NCBI GenBank assembly: GCA_963839475.1
Contig: CAWIVH010000015.1
Location: 434,001 to 498,000 of the forward strand
Origin: CAWIVH01 sp963839475
GTDB lineage: Bacteria; Acidobacteriota; UBA6911
Direction: 5' to 3'
DNA: 64,000 nt
In this document: positions 1-8,418 of the stretch, one piece after another
How positions within the stretch are numbered: the stretch's first letter is position 1
Layout of the letters: the number at the start of each line of letters is the position of its first letter
The notes under the pieces: model-generated
Database searches by the model: none
Seen by the model: the letters and a program-made list of their open reading frames with translations, nothing else
What the model was told of the DNA's origin: nothing
Program-made: the position numbers and the translations under genes

Positions 1-1676
1 TGATGCGCCTGGATCGCGCCCGAAGGGCAAGCGGCGACACACGCCCCACAAGCCTTGCAGGCAGCAGCGATCACCCGGCTGCGCGAGGCCTGCGCATCGA
101 ATTCAATCGCGCTGTAGGGACAGAGCTCGTTGCATATCCGGCAGCCGGAGCATCGCTCGGAGGCGACTTCCGCATACACACCGTCGATTTCAATCCTGCC
201 CTTGGATATTCGCGCCAGTATGCGGGCCGCCGCCGCCCGCGCCTGAGCCACGGAATCCGGGATATCTTTGGGGGCGGCGCAGGTCCCCGCGATGTAAATT
301 CCTTCGGTGGTCGTGGCAACGGGATCCAGCTTGGGGTGGCTTTCTATGAACCAGCCATCCTTGTCGTGGCTGATATTCACCAACCGGGCGACTTCCTCTG
401 CGTCAGGCTGGGCCTCCATTCCCACCATCAGGACGACCATGTCGGCCGGGATTTCGATCGTCTCACCGGAGAGCTTCTCGTCCACCTCGATGAGCATTTC
501 GCAGTCGTCACCCGGGTCGGCCCTTCGTATCACCGGGTGTTCATTCTTTCCGTACATCAGGAAGAGAGTCTTGACCTCCGAGCTTTTCCGGTAAAAATCC
601 TCGCAACCCTTGCCGAAGGCGTGCATGTCGATATAAATATCCGAAACGTAACAACCTGGGAGAGCGCCTTTGATCTCGTGGGCAAACTTGAGGGCGGTCA
701 TGCAGCAGACTCGCGAACAGTAGCCGTGAAATTCCCGGCTTCGTGATCCGACACAGTGAATAATCGCGACATATTGAGGAGGGCGACCGTCCCTGGTCTG
801 GATCTTGCCTGAGCGTAGCATCCGTTCAAATTCGATCGAAGTGACGACATTCGGGAGTTTTCCATAGCCGTAATGGGTGATTTGCGCAGCGTCAAACTCC
901 TTGAATCCTGTCGCTACGATGACGTTGCCGATGCGTATACTCGACTGGTCCGGGGTCACGTGGCCATTCTGTGTTTCAAGCTCGGCAGTATAGCTGCCGA
1001 TAAATCCGGACAGGCTCTTAAGCCTGGTTTTCAGCATGATGGAAATGTTCCTGGATTCCCGCAGGCGGGAGATCCGCTCAGCCAGAAGGTCGCGAGCGGA
1101 AAAGAGGTAAGGGGCCATCAGGTCCAATCGTGCCAGGTTCCCGCCGAGTCGGTCCGCTTTTTCAACCAGGTACACCGGGTGCCCGGCCATGGCCAGTTCG
1201 AGGGCTGCCGTCATCCCGGCAATTCCACCCCCGAGGACTAGCGTGCCGGCGCACATGTCCGAAGTGAGGGGCTCGAGCGGCTCATGCCATTTCACGCGAG
1301 CGACGGCCCCTCGGGTAAGCGCGATCGCCTTGTCGGTTGCCGACAGCTTATCCGAGTGGACCCAGCTGCACTGCTCCCGGATGTTGGCCATCTCGCACAG
1401 GTAAGGATTAAGGCCGGCCGTTTTGCAGGCATTCCGGAAAGTGCGTTCATGCATGCGCGGACTGCATGCGGCAACCACCACGCGATTCAATCCGAGCTCC
1501 CGGATGTCCTGCATGATCATTTCCTGGCCGGGATTCGAACACATGTAGCGGTAGGATCGGCTGACGGTAACGTCTGGCAATGATGCTGCGGATTCCCGGA
1601 CCGCATCGGCGTCCACCGTGTGAGAGATATTGGTGCCGCAATTGCAGACGTAGACTCCGATTTTGAGCGGATCCAT
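1..1676 (-). CDS. HdrA-like FAD/iron-sulfur oxidoreductase subunit (3' end beyond window)
   Basis: Translation of the minus strand from ATG at 1676 is open to the window edge, so the C-terminus is missing. The N-terminus has the HdrA signature (VYVCNCGTNIS, then MCSNPGQ and AACSPRMHE). It is followed by an FAD dinucleotide-binding motif (GGGIAGMTAALELA), the conserved HCVGSR and YCSRVCCM stretches, and two ferredoxin clusters near the visible end (CSGCRICNELCP and CKACGACVAACP). HdrA proteins bifurcate or transfer electrons between ferredoxin, disulfides and quinone-linked partners in the cytoplasm. A GAGGTGG ribosome-binding site precedes the start. The gene lies 28 bp downstream of the QmoC-like gene and is probably the third gene of an operon. 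Family assignment is firm; the physiological partner is inferred. Confidence 0.9.
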   Translation of the reverse strand, partial: MDPLKIGVYVCNCGTNISHTVDADAVRESAASLPDVTVSRSYRYMCSNPGQEMIMQDIRELGLNRVVVAACSPRMHERTFRNACKTAGLNPYLCEMANIREQCSWVHSDKLSATDKAIALTRGAVARVKWHEPLEPLTSDMCAGTLVLGGGIAGMTAALELAMAGHPVYLVEKADRLGGNLARLDLMAPYLFSARDLLAERISRLRESRNISIMLKTRLKSLSGFIGSYTAELETQNGHVTPDQSSIRIGNVIVATGFKEFDAAQITHYGYGKLPNVVTSIEFERMLRSGKIQTRDGRPPQYVAIIHCVGSRSREFHGYCSRVCCMTALKFAHEIKGALPGCYVSDIYIDMHAFGKGCEDFYRKSSEVKTLFLMYGKNEHPVIRRADPGDDCEMLIEVDEKLSGETIEIPADMVVLMVGMEAQPDAEEVARLVNISHDKDGWFIESHPKLDPVATTTEGIYIAGTCAAPKDIPDSVAQARAAAARILARISKGRIEIDGVYAEVASERCSGCRICNELCPYSAIEFDAQASRSRVIAAACKACGACVAACPSGAIQAH

Positions 1677-1704
1677 GTTCCACCTCATGGGCATGCAAGC
1701 GGCA

Positions 1705-2835
1705 TCAGCTCGCTCCGAGTGCAAGATTTCTCTGATTCGCCGCTGCTTGAGCTTGTACCGCTGCCAGGTACATGGCCAGTGGCCTGTAGGCAAGGTGCGC
1801 CCATTTGCTGAAGGGAACCTCGAGCGTCAGCATGGGGACCACGAAGGCCAGGTGCGCGACGTAGCCGATGTTGGCGGCCATTTCATAGCCGGCCCGGTGC
1901 AGAAGGTGCTGCAGCAATCCCGTAACGGCCACCACCAGCAGCATAAGGAGAAATATCCAGTCCGATTCATGGGAATGCTGATACTGGACGTCGTTTTTCT
2001 TCCACCGCCCATAAAGGGCATATCCAACGGCTCCAAGCAGGCCCAGCGTGGCCGCATATCCCGGAATGTGCACGGACCAGCGGATATCGGGCCCATCCTG
2101 CATCAGCCTGAGGAAAAACATGATCAGGATCAACAGTGTAAGGTAGCTGAACATCAGTAGCAGGTGCACTATCCAGGGGAGGCGGATGCGGCAGTCAGAG
2201 TAGCGCTTTTGCGTCAGGAAATGTAGCGGCAGGATGTAAAGCTGCTGCAAATACGCGAGCTTGCGCACTGCCCTTTTCCCGTTGCCGCCGGTCGTGAACC
2301 ACCACATCCGCCAGGCGTTGATTGCCAGGAGAGTTGCCAGAACAGAGGCCATGGCCCAGTCGAAAACGTGGATTGCCGAAGCCGGAAGAAAGGCGCCGGG
2401 TCCGTCGTAGATCCGGATGCTGCCATGATGGAAGCCATAAAGGAAAAAGCCCGTGGCGGTAAGAGCAGCCATGATGAGAATGGCCGCGACCTCCGCCTTC
2501 CAGGAGCGATAGAACAATTTCGAAATGGTCGTGAAATCATATTGCGCGGTGAGCCAGCGGCGCAGGCTCATCATGGTTTCCCCCGGCTCCGCGCCGCGCG
2601 GGCACTGAGTGGAGCAATGGCCGCAGTAATAGCACAGCCAGGGTTCGAGAGAGTTGCGGAGGCGTTTCTCCAATCCCATCTGGAGAAGCCTCATCAGCTT
2701 TCGAGGAAAGACGAATTCTTCCTTCGCATGGCTGCATACCGCAGAGCAATTGCCGCAATGGTAACATTTCTGAACGTCTTCAGCGCCGTATCTGGCGAGC
2801 TCGTCGACCAACTTGGGATTTACTCTAATTGCCAT
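1705..2835 (-). CDS. QmoC/HdrC-HdrE-like membrane iron-sulfur subunit
   Basis: This 376-residue protein has a short N-terminal module with two [4Fe-4S] motifs (CYHCGNCSAVC and CYYCGHCSTQCP) of the HdrC type. About five to six hydrophobic helices follow, as in HdrE/NarI-type haem b subunits. That fusion is the QmoC architecture, and the length matches QmoC. It should anchor the flanking HdrA-like flavoproteins to the membrane and exchange electrons with the quinone pool. ATG at 2835 is chosen because GAGG lies 5 nt upstream; an in-frame GTG two codons earlier is possible. It sits between two HdrA-like genes with short gaps, consistent with one complex. No aprAB or dsr gene is visible, so a link to sulfate metabolism is not shown. 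Confidence 0.82.
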   Translation of the reverse strand: MAIRVNPKLVDELARYGAEDVQKCYHCGNCSAVCSHAKEEFVFPRKLMRLLQMGLEKRLRNSLEPWLCYYCGHCSTQCPRGAEPGETMMSLRRWLTAQYDFTTISKLFYRSWKAEVAAILIMAALTATGFFLYGFHHGSIRIYDGPGAFLPASAIHVFDWAMASVLATLLAINAWRMWWFTTGGNGKRAVRKLAYLQQLYILPLHFLTQKRYSDCRIRLPWIVHLLLMFSYLTLLILIMFFLRLMQDGPDIRWSVHIPGYAATLGLLGAVGYALYGRWKKNDVQYQHSHESDWIFLLMLLVVAVTGLLQHLLHRAGYEMAANIGYVAHLAFVVPMLTLEVPFSKWAHLAYRPLAMYLAAVQAQAAANQRNLALGAS

Positions 2836-2854
2836 AGCCACCTCAGCACAGCCA

Positions 2855-4660
2855 TTAAATCCTGGATGCCAGCTGGGCCGCCCTGCCTTCGATTTCGCTG
2901 AGAGCCAGGCTGCTCAAATCGTCCATCCCTCGGCCGCTGGCGATCGACTGCAGCACCCCCGCTGCTACCGCGGAAGCTTGCGCTACCGTGTCCGGGATGT
3001 CCTTAGGTCCCTGGCACATCCCGGCGACAAAAATACCGCCCCGCTCCGTGTAGGTCGGGGCCCCGTTATAGTTGAGCTCGGAAAACCAGCCGTCGTCATC
3101 GCGCGGCACCCCGAGCATACGCGCCAGATCCTGGGTGGATGGCGAGGGAACAACCCCCACCGCCAACACCACCAGGTCCACAGGCAGTTCGATCAGTCGG
3201 TCATTCAGAAGGTCCTCACCCTTGATCGTCATCTGCCCGTCGATTTCGCAGACCTGCGCGGTGCGTCCGCGGACAACGTGAGTTCCTTCGGACTTGATCC
3301 GTTCCATGAATTCCTCGTACCCCTTGCCGAAGGCCCGCATATCGATATAGAACTCGTAACAAGCAGCGTCGGGGAGCTTTTCGCGCACCAGATGCGCGAA
3401 TTTCAGCGAGTACATGCAGCAAACCCTCGAACAGTAGGCATTGAAGTTGGAATCGCGCGAACCGACGCAGTGAACAATCGCCACGCTCCTGGGCGGGGAC
3501 GCCTCAGGGTCGGCAATCCACTCTTCGGTTTTAGTTCGCTTGTCCAACTTCTTCGATTTGAGTACGATCCTGCCCCCGGTTGGTCCGGAGGCGTTGGTCA
3601 TTCTTTCGAATTCAAGCGATGTGAGCACATTGGGGAATCGGCCATAGCCGTAGCGTTCAATGCGGGCAGCATCGAAGAGCTCATATCCCGTTGCGATGAT
3701 GATGTTGCCGACCTGCAGCTCCACATCGTGATCCTTTTCATCCAGTTGGATGCAACCCTTTGGGCATTTTTTGAGGCAGGCTCCGCATTTTTTACCCTCC
3801 GACAAGATCCAGGTGCAATGTTCCGGGTCGACGAGATATGCGTTCGGCACAGCCTGCGGGAATGGAATATAGATGGCTTTTCGTTTGCTGAGGCGGCTGT
3901 CGAATTCACTCCAGACGGAGACCGGGCAGATGGCGGAGCAGGCGTTGCAGGCGACACAGGCGTCGACATCCACGCGGCGCGCCTTTTGACGGACTTGAAC
4001 CGTGTAAGCACCCGGAGTTCCCGAGACCGCCTTCAATTCGGCGTTGGTTATAAGGGTGATGAGTTCATGATCGCCCACGGCGACCATCTTCGGGGTCAGG
4101 ATACACGCTGCGCAATCGAGCGTCGGGAAGGTCTTGTCGAACGTCGCCATGTGCCCGCCGATCGTTCCGCTGCGCTCCAGCAGATATACCTGCTTGCCGG
4201 CGTCCGCGATTTCCAGGGCTGCCTGAATGCCCGCGACGCCGGCGCCGATGATAAGCGTGGCCGGATGAACCGGTCTGAATCTTGGAACCGCCGCCAGGGG
4301 AAAAGGAATCCCATGCGCTGCGCAGGCCACGATCGCCTTGGCGCGCTCGGTCGATTCAGCATTGGATGCGCCGTGCTCCCGAAACGACGCGAGATAAATT
4401 TCTTCCGGGTTGCCGTCGGCCATGACTATCGCGCGGGTGAACACTGGCTTGAAATAGCCCGGGGAATCCCCGGCCAGGACGATGCGGTCGAGCTTTTCCG
4501 AATGGATTTCACGCGCTAGAACTTCCGCGTCGATCGGAGATCCGGATGCGAAAATCCCGACTTTTTCGACCGCGGGGAGGTTGGCGGCGTAATGGGCAAT
4601 AGATTGGAGATGGGGCCCATGGTCCCGGGAAGACTGGAAGATAAAAACACCTACCCTCAT
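2855..4660 (-). CDS. HdrA-like FAD/iron-sulfur oxidoreductase, degenerate N-terminal domain
   Basis: This 601-residue protein shares with the gene at 1-1676 the FAD-binding motif (IIGAGVAGIQAALEIA), DCAACILTPKM, HCVGSRDSN, YCSRVCCMYS and the C-terminal GMCQGPKDIPDTVAQA segment. It also has ferredoxin-like clusters (CVACNACSAICP and CGACLKKCP). The N-terminal domain differs: where HdrA has a CNCG motif this protein reads VGVFIFQSS, with no cysteine. ATG at 4660 is preceded by GGGAGG at 8 nt, so the reading frame further upstream is not used. It is the first gene of the apparent operon with the QmoC-like membrane subunit and a second HdrA. Two non-identical HdrA subunits plus a QmoC-like anchor parallel the QmoABC plan. 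The electron donor is unknown. Confidence 0.85.
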   Translation of the reverse strand: MRVGVFIFQSSRDHGPHLQSIAHYAANLPAVEKVGIFASGSPIDAEVLAREIHSEKLDRIVLAGDSPGYFKPVFTRAIVMADGNPEEIYLASFREHGASNAESTERAKAIVACAAHGIPFPLAAVPRFRPVHPATLIIGAGVAGIQAALEIADAGKQVYLLERSGTIGGHMATFDKTFPTLDCAACILTPKMVAVGDHELITLITNAELKAVSGTPGAYTVQVRQKARRVDVDACVACNACSAICPVSVWSEFDSRLSKRKAIYIPFPQAVPNAYLVDPEHCTWILSEGKKCGACLKKCPKGCIQLDEKDHDVELQVGNIIIATGYELFDAARIERYGYGRFPNVLTSLEFERMTNASGPTGGRIVLKSKKLDKRTKTEEWIADPEASPPRSVAIVHCVGSRDSNFNAYCSRVCCMYSLKFAHLVREKLPDAACYEFYIDMRAFGKGYEEFMERIKSEGTHVVRGRTAQVCEIDGQMTIKGEDLLNDRLIELPVDLVVLAVGVVPSPSTQDLARMLGVPRDDDGWFSELNYNGAPTYTERGGIFVAGMCQGPKDIPDTVAQASAVAAGVLQSIASGRGMDDLSSLALSEIEGRAAQLASRI

Positions 4661-4863
4661 GCCTATACCCTCCCAGAACATCGATCCGACGATCAGGAAC
4701 CGAGAGCGGCTATCCAGCGTTTCTATCGAGGATAGGTTATAAAACCTTGCCTTCATCAATACAAGAAAAATATTAGGAAGACTTAATCCCGCTTTTTAGG
4801 CACACGATAAAGCGGCCTGCGATGAATGGATCCGGAGAATGAAAGATCTGGGTGAGAAGCCGG

Positions 4864-6810
4864 TCAGGAGCGTTTTTGATATGGGGCAAGCTTGTGCGCG
4901 TAGGCCCGGCGGATGGCCGGAAGCGCACGCTCGGCGGCGTCGGCCCCTCGCTTGATCAGCTCCTCCGCACGGTAGTATTCAATCCATGTGAAGTCCGAAA
5001 GGTCCGGATTGATCAGGACGTCCGCGGAGATGGCTTTGAAGTTTCCCAGCTCGTACTGCAGAGTCTGCAGAGCGTTCATGATGATGTCAAAGGTGTTCGG
5101 CAGGTACCGGCTGTCGCCGATGTAAGCCAGCGGGTTGAACTTGTTCAGCATCCGGTAAGTCCGTGACACAGCGTTCTCCACGCCCCGCTTGAGCGGCGGG
5201 ACCACATTCACGGCGATGCAGAGATCGGCGCCCATGGCATCGACGACCTCGGCGGGAACAGGATCGGCCACGCCGCCGTCGACCAGGACCCGGTCCCCCC
5301 GGCGCAGCGGGGAAATGACCATGGGGACGGAGGCACTGGCCCGAAAGGCGGCCGACAGCTTGCCGTCGCCGATGGAAACCCGCTCCCCGCTTTCGATGTC
5401 GGTTGCCACCGTTCGGCACGGCAGTACCAGATCGTTAAAGGTCGATCGGCCCCGGAGCATCGGTTCGAAGATTTCGACAATCCGGCTACCGGCGAGGACC
5501 CCGGGCTTGGTCACGGTAAAATCCATGGCCATGAAAAAATTTCTCCTCTGCCCGAGTTTATGGGCGAGGGCAATCATATCGCTGGTGGAAATGCCGGCCG
5601 CATACCCCACGCCGATTATGGATCCCTGGCTGCATCCAGCAATCAGGTCGATCGGAACATCATTTTCCTCAAGCACCTTGAGGACCCCGAGGTGAGCGAT
5701 TCCAAACGCGGCGCCGCCACCCAGGGCAAGACCGACGGTGGATTTCAACATCTTCCTCGCGAGGCGATGCAGTACCAGTCCGGCGTGATTCCGGCGTTGG
5801 TTCCGGAGGTAAGAAATGATATCGGCGCCGGAGAGACCTGCGTCGACAGGAAGGACGAAGGGCTCGCAGCTATTGAGAGGCTGGGTTTTGGAAGCAGGGT
5901 TGTAGAGATTGATGACTTCGAATTTCCTGACACGGGTGTCTGGAGTCTGCGGGGGGATGGATCTTTCCACCACATCTACCTGGATATCCGAAAATTCAGG
6001 TGCCGCATCCAACAATCCCGGCGATGTGCAGCCCAGGTCGAAAACGATGAAAGAAAACCGCTCCGTCAGCTCCGAAATGAGGCTTGAGGTTTTCTCATTG
6101 TAGAACTCGGCCGGCTTATCCGCGGCCGCCTCAATTTCCAGCGTGGTGATGCCTTCCGCATAAGGTTTGAAGAAAACATTCACCGCTCCAACTTCGGTCG
6201 GAGACTCCGTGGTCAGGACTTTTGCCGCGGGCTCTTGCGGATTTCCCGCGCCAAAATGAACCCGTATCAGGAGTATTTCGGACCCGGTTAAATCCCGGAG
6301 GATCCCGGAGATGGCAGAGGCGATCAAGCTCTTGCCCTTGAGTCCCGCACGGCCGGTGATGCTGATGGTGGTGGTATCTCTATGGATTCCCTCGCCCTTG
6401 CTCACGCTTGCCAGGCGCTTGCAAAGCACACGGGTGAAATATTCCAGGGCTTTCGGATTTTTCAGGAAGAGACTGTTAAAGGATGCCTTGTCCAGCTTGA
6501 AGAGATGAGCTCGCCGCGAAACGATTACGGTGGCGGTGCGCTTGCCTCCCTGAAGGAGCGCCATTTCCCCGAAAAAATCCCCCCGCTTAAGCGTTCCGGT
6601 CTGGCGCTTTTCTTTTCCTTCACCAGCCCAGACTTCGAGCTCGCCCTCGAGGACGACGTAGAAAGTGTCTCCTTCTTCGCCGACGCGGCAGATCACATCC
6701 CCTTTTTGGAAGGTTTCCTCGACAAACAGAGCCTGGACAGCAGCCAGCTCTGAGCGGCCCAAAAAACTAAAAATGGGTATCGTCGACAGGAATTCATTCC
6801 AGTCTGACAT
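4864..6810 (-). CDS. Cyclic-nucleotide-binding, patatin-like phospholipase (NTE/RssA type) with P-loop-like middle domain
   Basis: Three regions are visible in 648 residues. Residues 8-130 are a cyclic-nucleotide-binding beta-roll (GEEGDTFYVVLEGE, GDFFGEMALL). Residues 145-300 resemble a MinD/ParA-type P-loop fold, with a degenerate Walker A (GRAGLKGKS, 153-161) and a FIVFDLG strand. Residues 357-600 are a patatin hydrolase with oxyanion loop GGGAAFG, nucleophile Ser394 in GCSQG and Asp511 in DGG, so the catalytic dyad is intact. The expected activity is (lyso)phospholipid or ester hydrolysis at the membrane, gated by a cyclic nucleotide. It appears monocistronic, with 254 bp of noncoding DNA upstream. 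The middle domain probably does not hydrolyse ATP, but this is inference. Confidence 0.85.
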   Translation of the reverse strand: MSDWNEFLSTIPIFSFLGRSELAAVQALFVEETFQKGDVICRVGEEGDTFYVVLEGELEVWAGEGKEKRQTGTLKRGDFFGEMALLQGGKRTATVIVSRRAHLFKLDKASFNSLFLKNPKALEYFTRVLCKRLASVSKGEGIHRDTTTISITGRAGLKGKSLIASAISGILRDLTGSEILLIRVHFGAGNPQEPAAKVLTTESPTEVGAVNVFFKPYAEGITTLEIEAAADKPAEFYNEKTSSLISELTERFSFIVFDLGCTSPGLLDAAPEFSDIQVDVVERSIPPQTPDTRVRKFEVINLYNPASKTQPLNSCEPFVLPVDAGLSGADIISYLRNQRRNHAGLVLHRLARKMLKSTVGLALGGGAAFGIAHLGVLKVLEENDVPIDLIAGCSQGSIIGVGYAAGISTSDMIALAHKLGQRRNFFMAMDFTVTKPGVLAGSRIVEIFEPMLRGRSTFNDLVLPCRTVATDIESGERVSIGDGKLSAAFRASASVPMVISPLRRGDRVLVDGGVADPVPAEVVDAMGADLCIAVNVVPPLKRGVENAVSRTYRMLNKFNPLAYIGDSRYLPNTFDIIMNALQTLQYELGNFKAISADVLINPDLSDFTWIEYYRAEELIKRGADAAERALPAIRRAYAHKLAPYQKRS

Positions 6811-7064
6811 TTATGTCCCCCGGATTAGCAATTCGTAATGATATTTGCACTTTGTTACGGGATGCGTCCGCACAAAATCGGGAATCTAGTCTATTGACTC
6901 ATCCGTTTGCTTTCAAGTCTGTATTCACCGATCGCGCGAATCATTAGGGCGGAAAAACCAGCCGCCGGGACCTCCAAAGCCGAGAATCCGCCCCGCGGGC
7001 GCTGCTCCCTGAGGGATAATCTGGCTGGCCGTGGCGGCCTTGCCGGTCCATCTCCTTTCTTCTA

Positions 7065-8408
7065 TCAGGGCTTCCGCAGACCGTATTTATTGATTTTGTT
7101 GTACAGCGTCACGCGGTCAATCTCCAGGATATCGGCCGATCGCGAGATGTTCCAGTTGTTTTGTTCGAGGACCGAGGCGATGTGGGATTTTTCAATGGAA
7201 GCCAGGGAGCCCGAACGCGGAATATTGTTTTTCTCGGTCAGGCGGAAAGGAAGGTCATCGGGCTGCATGGAAGGCGGTTTGCCTACGACCATGGCTCGTT
7301 CGACGGCGTTTTCAAGCTCGCGCACATTGCCGGGCCAGTTGTATCGAACCATGACATCCATGGCCTCGGGTGAGATGGAGGTGATGGGTTTGGCCATCGC
7401 CCGCGCGTATTTTTTGACGAAGTAGCCGGCGAGCAGCGGGATGTCCGATTTGCGCTCGCGCAAGGGAGGCATGAAGATCGAGAAAACGTTCAACCGGTAG
7501 TAGAGATCTTCCCGGAATGTGCCTTCGTTCATCGCCTGTTCCAGGTCCTTGTTGGTGGCGCAAATAACCCGAAAATCGACCTGAATGATTTCGTTTCCCC
7601 CGACCCGCGTGAATTGCTTGGTTTCGATGACGCGGAGAAGATCCATCTGCGTTTTCATGTCGATATTGCCGATTTCATCCAGGAAAAGCGTGCCCTGGTC
7701 GGACAGTTCCAGCTTTCCTTTCCGCCTGTATTGAGCCCCTGTAAAGGCTCCGCGTTCATGCCCGAACAGCTCACTTTCCAGCACCCCCTCAGGCATTGCC
7801 CCGCAGTTGATGGTGACAATTGGGTGGAAACGCCGGTCGCTGTTGCTGTGAATGGCGCGGGCAATCAGTTCTTTTCCGGTTCCGCTCTCGCCGCGGATCA
7901 TGACGGTGGTGTCGGTTTTCGAAACCGTGTTAATCATGTCGAATACGCTCTGCATCGCGGGCGACTCCCCGATGATTTCGTCCAATTTCGGGAATTCGGC
8001 GATCTGTTCCTTGAGTTTTTGATTTTCCGTCTGAAGCGCGCGCTGCTTGAGCGCGTTGGCGACCAGGTGCGAAAGATAGTCGGGATCGACCGGCTTGGTC
8101 ACATAGTCGAAAGCCCCCTGTTTAAGTGCCTGGACCGCGGTGTCCACGGAAGCATGTGCCGTTATGAAAATCACCGTTGCCTGCGGGTCGATTTCGCGGA
8201 TCCGGCCCTGCAGTTCCATGCCGTCCATTCCAGGCATTTTGATGTCCAGCAGGATGATTTCCCAGCGTTGCGCCTGCAAGGCTCGCAAGGCTTCGCCGGC
8301 GTTTTCCGCGGCGCCAACCTGGAACCCGTCCTCCAAAAACCATTTGGTCAAGGAGTCGCGCACTACCTTTTCATCATCCACAATCAACAGGGAGGTACGG
8401 GGATTCAT
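7065..8408 (-). CDS. NtrC-family sigma-54-dependent response regulator
   Basis: The 447-residue protein has a receiver domain (residues 5-120, phosphoacceptor Asp55 in LLDIKMPGMDG, Lys of TKP conserved), an AAA+ central domain with Walker A GESGTGKE (173-180) and the sigma-54 loop GAFTGA (220-225), and a C-terminal Fis-type helix-turn-helix (WNISRSADILEIDRVTLYNK). It should activate sigma-54 promoters when phosphorylated. It begins 10 bp after the histidine kinase stop codon, so the two form a cognate operon. All motifs needed for ATP hydrolysis and sigma-54 contact are present. Its targets are not identifiable here; the divergent anion transporter at 10311 is a candidate by position only. 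Confidence 0.93.
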   Translation of the reverse strand: MNPRTSLLIVDDEKVVRDSLTKWFLEDGFQVGAAENAGEALRALQAQRWEIILLDIKMPGMDGMELQGRIREIDPQATVIFITAHASVDTAVQALKQGAFDYVTKPVDPDYLSHLVANALKQRALQTENQKLKEQIAEFPKLDEIIGESPAMQSVFDMINTVSKTDTTVMIRGESGTGKELIARAIHSNSDRRFHPIVTINCGAMPEGVLESELFGHERGAFTGAQYRRKGKLELSDQGTLFLDEIGNIDMKTQMDLLRVIETKQFTRVGGNEIIQVDFRVICATNKDLEQAMNEGTFREDLYYRLNVFSIFMPPLRERKSDIPLLAGYFVKKYARAMAKPITSISPEAMDVMVRYNWPGNVRELENAVERAMVVGKPPSMQPDDLPFRLTEKNNIPRSGSLASIEKSHIASVLEQNNWNISRSADILEIDRVTLYNKINKYGLRKP

Positions 8409-8418
8409 AAAATACCTT

